Assembly: GCA_949472775.1 (NCBI GenBank)
Contig: CASWVG010000026.1
Span: 1-36,184, forward strand
Source: an uncultured Lachnospiraceae bacterium
GTDB lineage: Bacteria; Bacillota; Clostridia; Lachnospirales; Lachnospiraceae
DNA: 36,184 nucleotides
Direction of reading: 5' to 3'
In this document: piece by piece, positions 32,747 through 36,184 of the stretch
Numbering within the stretch: the stretch's first letter is position 1
Layout of the letters: every line of letters starts with the position of its first letter
Translations under genes and position numbers: made by a program
Notes under the pieces: generated by a model
What the model was told of the DNA's origin: nothing
Database searches by the model: none
What the model saw: only the letters and a program-made list of their open reading frames with translations

Positions 32747-33502
32747 TCAGACGCGGAAACATGTTATCATCACATTCTGCACGCTCTGGGTTGACAGGTA
32801 CAATAGTTTTATGGGAAGACCGCAGGTGGAAACACTTTTTCCGATTTTACAGTCTTCGATCGCCTTCTTCACGACACAGGCGGTTTTCGCCATAGTAAGT
32901 CTTTTTAACGCTCCGAACCCGGACATGTCTTCATAGGCATGGGTAAGAAAAGGCGTATTGACAGGACCGGGACAGACGGCAGTCACGGTAATCCCGCGCC
33001 CTCGAAGCTCCTGCCCGAGCGCGCGGCTCAAGGAGTAGACATACGCCTTGGATGCGGCATAGACGGCAAATGCGCTCTGCGGGACAAAGGCTGCACCCGA
33101 GGAAACCTGTATCAGCTTGCTGCCGCTTTTCATATAGGGCAGACAGAGCATGGTCATGCGGGTCAGCGCCGTAATGTTTAGCTGAATCATGGCGTCGATC
33201 TCCTCTTTGCTCTGTCTGGCAAAAAACTTATGGCTGCCGGTTCCCGCACAGTTGACCAGCACCGTAATTTTCGGATTCTGTATGGCAAGCACTTCCTCAA
33301 ACTGTTTAAAAGCGGCCTCATCCGTCAGGTCAATCACGATGACCCTTGCTTTGGTCTGCATGGAGTACGAAAGTTTTTCAAGCGGCTCCCTGCTGCGTGC
33401 CAAAAGCCAAATCTCGTCCGTTTTACCGAGACACCGATCCAGTTGTACGGCAAACTCCCTTCCCATCCCGGAGGAAGCACCCGTGATAATAGCGATATTC
33501 AT
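32747..33502 (-). CDS. short-chain dehydrogenase/reductase
   Basis: 251 residues. Cofactor motif T7-G-A-S-S-G-M-G14, NCAG (84-87), and the catalytic Ser134/Ser135, Tyr148 and Lys152 (YAASK). CPGPVNTPF follows the active site. A classical SDR; Arg36 after the second strand suggests NADP preference, an inference. The substrate is unknown. It is divergent from glgC, across 251 bases that hold the glgC promoter region. Confidence 0.93.
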   Translation of the reverse strand: MNIAIITGASSGMGREFAVQLDRCLGKTDEIWLLARSREPLEKLSYSMQTKARVIVIDLTDEAAFKQFEEVLAIQNPKITVLVNCAGTGSHKFFARQSKEEIDAMIQLNITALTRMTMLCLPYMKSGSKLIQVSSGAAFVPQSAFAVYAASKAYVYSLSRALGQELRGRGITVTAVCPGPVNTPFLTHAYEDMSGFGALKRLTMAKTACVVKKAIEDCKIGKSVSTCGLPIKLLYLSTQSVQNVMITCFRV

Positions 33503-33715
33503 ATGTGGCAGGCTCCTATATTCACAACAATTCTATCAATTTATTCATTTTTCAGGCATGGTTTTGCCAATGAACCATATGATTTAGTGTACCACTTTTG
33601 ACTGTCATCCGCAAACAATTACTTTTTGATGAGGACTAAATCACTTTTTTATAAAAACCATATCAGATTACACAAAAGATATATAAAAAACCTATCATTT
33701 TTCGTGAATATGATG

Positions 33716-33721
33716 TATAAT
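33716..33721 (+). promoter_or_regulatory. candidate -10 element of glgC-glgD
   Basis: A perfect TATAAT lies 32 bases before the glgC start, in a very AT-rich region. The -35 (TATCAT region, 17 bases upstream) is poor, so an activator may be needed. Confidence 0.5.
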
Positions 33722-33753
33722 TTTTATAAATTGTAAAAAGGAGGAAATCGAAT

Positions 33754-34962
33754 ATGGCAAAAGAAATGATTGCAATGCTTCTTGCCGGCGGACAAGGCTC
33801 ACGTCTGTATACGCTCACCGAGAAACTTGCAAAACCGGCTGTTCCATTCGGCGGAAAATACCGCATCATCGACTTTCCGCTGTCCAACTGTGTCAATTCC
33901 GGTATTGACACGGTAGGTATCCTGACACAATACCAGCCGCTCGTGCTGAACGAATACATCGGCAACGGGCAGCCCTGGGATCTCGACCGTCTTTACGGTG
34001 GCGTGCATGTGCTGCCGCCTTACCAGAAATCCAGCGGTTCTGACTGGTACAAGGGAACGGCAAACGCAATTTACCAGAACATATCGTTTATAGAGCGTTA
34101 TGATCCGAAATATGTCATTATTCTTTCTGGTGACCAGATCTGCAAACAGGATTACAGCGATTTTCTGGAATTCCATAAAGCGAAAAACGCAGAGTTCAGC
34201 GTGGCGGTTATGGAAGTTCCGTGGGAGGAGGCGCCCCGTTTCGGTCTGATGGTTGCGGACGAAAACGATAAGATCACAGAATTTCAGGAGAAACCGAAGA
34301 ACCCCAAATCCAATCTTGCTTCTATGGGTATCTACATTTTTAACTGGGATATCCTGAAAAAGTATCTGGAGGAGGACGAGGCGGATCCGAACTCCGAAAA
34401 TGATTTTGGCAATAACATTATCCCGAACCTGCTTCGCGATGGCAGGCAGATGTACGCATACCACTTTAACGGCTACTGGAAGGATGTGGGAACGATCCAC
34501 TCCTTATGGGAAGCGAATATGGAAGTACTGGACGCGGAACAAAGCGGTATCGATCTGTTTGACGAAAGCTGGAAAATCCACAGCCGCAACACAGGCATGA
34601 CCGGTCATAAAATCAGCGCGGGCGCGGTGGTGGAGAATACCATGGTTTCCGACGGCTGCCGGATCAAAGGCGAGGTAAAACATTCTATCCTCTTCGCAGG
34701 CGTAAAAGTAGACGCGGGTGCGGTGGTGGAGGATGCGGTTGTCATGGGAAATACGACAATCAAATCCGGCGCGGTAGTGAAACACTGTATTGTTTCCGAA
34801 AATGTGACAATCTGCGAAAACGCTGTGGTGGGCGCAATGCCAAACGAATCTGAGGACGGAGTGGCAACCATAGGTTCAAACCTTACGATAGGTGAAAATG
34901 CGGTGGTCGGTCCGAATGCCATCGTGAGAAATGATATGAAAGGCGGTGAAGAACAATGGTAA
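33754..34962 (+). CDS. glgC: glucose-1-phosphate adenylyltransferase GlgC
   Basis: 402 residues. It makes ADP-glucose from ATP and glucose-1-phosphate, the committed step of glycogen synthesis. The nucleotide-binding loop [26 protein letters not shown] (9-34), LSGDQ near residue 128, the glucose-1-phosphate region [11 protein letters not shown], and a C-terminal left-handed beta-helix of hexapeptide repeats (about 300-395) are all present. It has a strong AAGGAGG ribosome binding site (33738-33744) and overlaps glgD by seven bases. Confidence 0.97.
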   Translation: MAKEMIAMLLAGGQGSRLYTLTEKLAKPAVPFGGKYRIIDFPLSNCVNSGIDTVGILTQYQPLVLNEYIGNGQPWDLDRLYGGVHVLPPYQKSSGSDWYKGTANAIYQNISFIERYDPKYVIILSGDQICKQDYSDFLEFHKAKNAEFSVAVMEVPWEEAPRFGLMVADENDKITEFQEKPKNPKSNLASMGIYIFNWDILKKYLEEDEADPNSENDFGNNIIPNLLRDGRQMYAYHFNGYWKDVGTIHSLWEANMEVLDAEQSGIDLFDESWKIHSRNTGMTGHKISAGAVVENTMVSDGCRIKGEVKHSILFAGVKVDAGAVVEDAVVMGNTTIKSGAVVKHCIVSENVTICENAVVGAMPNESEDGVATIGSNLTIGENAVVGPNAIVRNDMKGGEEQW

Positions 34963-36098
34963 AATCAAATATAAGTGCACTCGGCATCATTTTCCCGAAC
35001 AGTTACGACGCGCTGGTTCCTGAGCTGGTGAATGTGCGTTTGATGGCTTCCATTCCCTTCGCCAGCCGTTACCGCATCATCGACTTCATTTTATCCGGCA
35101 TGACAAATTCCGGCATCGGAAACATTTCCGTGATCGTGAACAAAAACTATCATTCCCTGATGGATCATCTCGGCTCGGGCCGTGAATGGGACCTGGTACG
35201 CAAAAACGGCGGCTTACATATCTTCCCTCCTTTCGCGGAAAAAGAGGCGAAACCTTATGTCGGACGTGCCAGCGCGCTGGCAAATATTCTTGATTTCCTG
35301 CGGGATTCGAAAGAAAAATATATCATCATGTCAGATACCAATATGGTGGTGAATTTTGATTTTCACGCTATGCTGCAGACCCATATCGAGAACGAGGCGG
35401 ATATGACGCTTGCTTACTGTGAACAGCCGATTCCGAGCGGATTTATCAACGCCAAGAATGACGGCAGAAGCTTTTATTATACCTTTGACCTGGAAGGCGA
35501 TCAACTCAAAAAGATTTACATCAATTCCAAGGAGGAAGGCGTTAAGAATTTCTCCATGAATATCTTTATCATCAACCGTGATCTTTTGGTGGAGATGGTG
35601 GATAATGCTTTGCTGCGCGGACAGGAATTCTTTATGCGCGATGTGCTGATGCCGCAGATCAACAAGCTGAACGTGAGAGGCTACAAATATACCGGCTATG
35701 TAGGATTCATCTCGGATATGAAGAGTTACTTCGATGAAAACATGAAGCTGCTGGATGATTATAATCTGGATGCGCTCTTCTCCGGCTCTCCCGTCTACAC
35801 GAAGATCAGAGGAGATCATCCGACTCACTACATCAACGGATCCAAGATACAGAATGTGATGGTTGCTTCCGGCTGTATCATAGAAGGGGAAGTAGAAAAC
35901 AGCGTGATATTCCGTGGTGTCAGAATTGCCAAGGGTGCAACTGTGAAAAACTGTATTCTCATGCAGGATACGGTAGTGGAAGCAGGCGCGAACATCGAAT
36001 ACCTCATTACGGACAAGGATGTGAAAATTTCAGCAGGAAAAGAGATGAAGGGAACGGATACCTTCCCTGTCTACATCGGAAAATTCCAGACGGTATAA
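34956..36098 (+). CDS. glgD: ADP-glucose pyrophosphorylase subunit GlgD
   Basis: 380 residues, paralogous to GlgC. The N-terminal nucleotide loop is degenerate: [35 protein letters not shown] replaces the GGxGxRL-type motif, while the following YRIIDF and NSGI match GlgC. In Firmicutes GlgD is a poorly catalytic partner that modulates GlgC in a heterotetramer. Its ATG overlaps the glgC stop codon (ATGGTAA), indicating coupled translation. The C-terminal hexapeptide helix is intact. The 86 bases after the stop hold only a weak hairpin without T run and no gene. Confidence 0.96.
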   Translation: MVKSNISALGIIFPNSYDALVPELVNVRLMASIPFASRYRIIDFILSGMTNSGIGNISVIVNKNYHSLMDHLGSGREWDLVRKNGGLHIFPPFAEKEAKPYVGRASALANILDFLRDSKEKYIIMSDTNMVVNFDFHAMLQTHIENEADMTLAYCEQPIPSGFINAKNDGRSFYYTFDLEGDQLKKIYINSKEEGVKNFSMNIFIINRDLLVEMVDNALLRGQEFFMRDVLMPQINKLNVRGYKYTGYVGFISDMKSYFDENMKLLDDYNLDALFSGSPVYTKIRGDHPTHYINGSKIQNVMVASGCIIEGEVENSVIFRGVRIAKGATVKNCILMQDTVVEAGANIEYLITDKDVKISAGKEMKGTDTFPVYIGKFQTV

Positions 36099-36184
36099 CA
36101 AATCGCGGGGAAGGTTCCCGATTGCGAGTAGAGGCTGTAAAAAATTTTGTGTCTATGGGTAAAAATCTTTTTTGATAAAAATTA

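Noticed and set aside
33799..34500. A 233-codon minus-strand open frame inside glgC
   Set aside because: Shadow of GlgC; no coding features.
36099..36184. Terminator after glgD
   Set aside because: A hairpin around 36106-36122 is imperfect and has no T run; not strong enough to call.

Overview
The window looks like chromosomal DNA from a Firmicute of the class Clostridia, most likely a Lachnospiraceae member. The evidence is: L27 with a cleavable N-terminal extension next to prp; the B12-binding radical SAM / DUF2344 / RNase G / rplU-prp-rpmA-obg-yhbY-nadD-yqeK-rsfS neighbourhood; short-form HisG with HisZ; the GlgC/GlgD pair; RecU; and strong AGGAGG-type ribosome binding sites. I see no tRNA, rRNA, CRISPR array, transposase, integrase or phage gene. 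No gene-free stretch exceeds 300 bases.

Layout. (1) 1-1026, + strand: a lone GyrI-like effector-binding protein and a DUF378 membrane protein, closed by a strong terminator that faces the minus-strand genes. (2) 1062-20485, minus strand: the conserved translation/ribosome-assembly cluster, read from right to left as radical SAM, DUF2344, RNase E/G, rplU, prp, rpmA, obg, yhbY, nadD, yqeK, rsfS. Unrelated cargo splits it in three places. A MerR regulator with UPF0145 lies between DUF2344 and RNase G. A NUDIX hydrolase, lspA and a hybrid kinase/response regulator pair lie between RNase G and rplU. A 1619-residue secreted repeat protein lies between nadD and yqeK. (3) 20529-21879, minus: two uncharacterised proteins. 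(4) 22141-28155, minus: a histidine operon (hisZ, hisG, a SIMPL-domain protein, hisD, hisB, and a HisF-like/HisI/HisE triple fusion) with a near-consensus promoter and a strong terminator. (5) 28298-33502, minus: a lipoprotein, small unknown proteins, RecU, an RluA-family pseudouridine synthase, a two-TM protein and a short-chain dehydrogenase. (6) 33754-36098, +: glgC-glgD for glycogen synthesis.

How the genes work together. RplU, Prp and RpmA form a processing unit in which Prp trims L27. Obg, YhbY and RsfS act in large-subunit assembly or silencing, and NadD and YqeK in nucleotide metabolism. The his genes cover HisG/Z, HisE, HisI, HisB and HisD; hisA, hisH, hisF, hisC and a histidinol phosphatase are not in the window. 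GlgC and GlgD supply ADP-glucose.

The points most worth following up are the HisF-like domain with Tyr at the catalytic Asp11 position fused to HisI-HisE, the MerR regulator with two C-terminal membrane helices and a textbook 19-bp-spacer promoter, the giant repeat protein inside the nadD-yqeK pair, the hybrid kinase operon running straight into the rplU promoter, and the SIMPL-domain protein inside the his operon. All calls come from reading the sequence; no database search was run.
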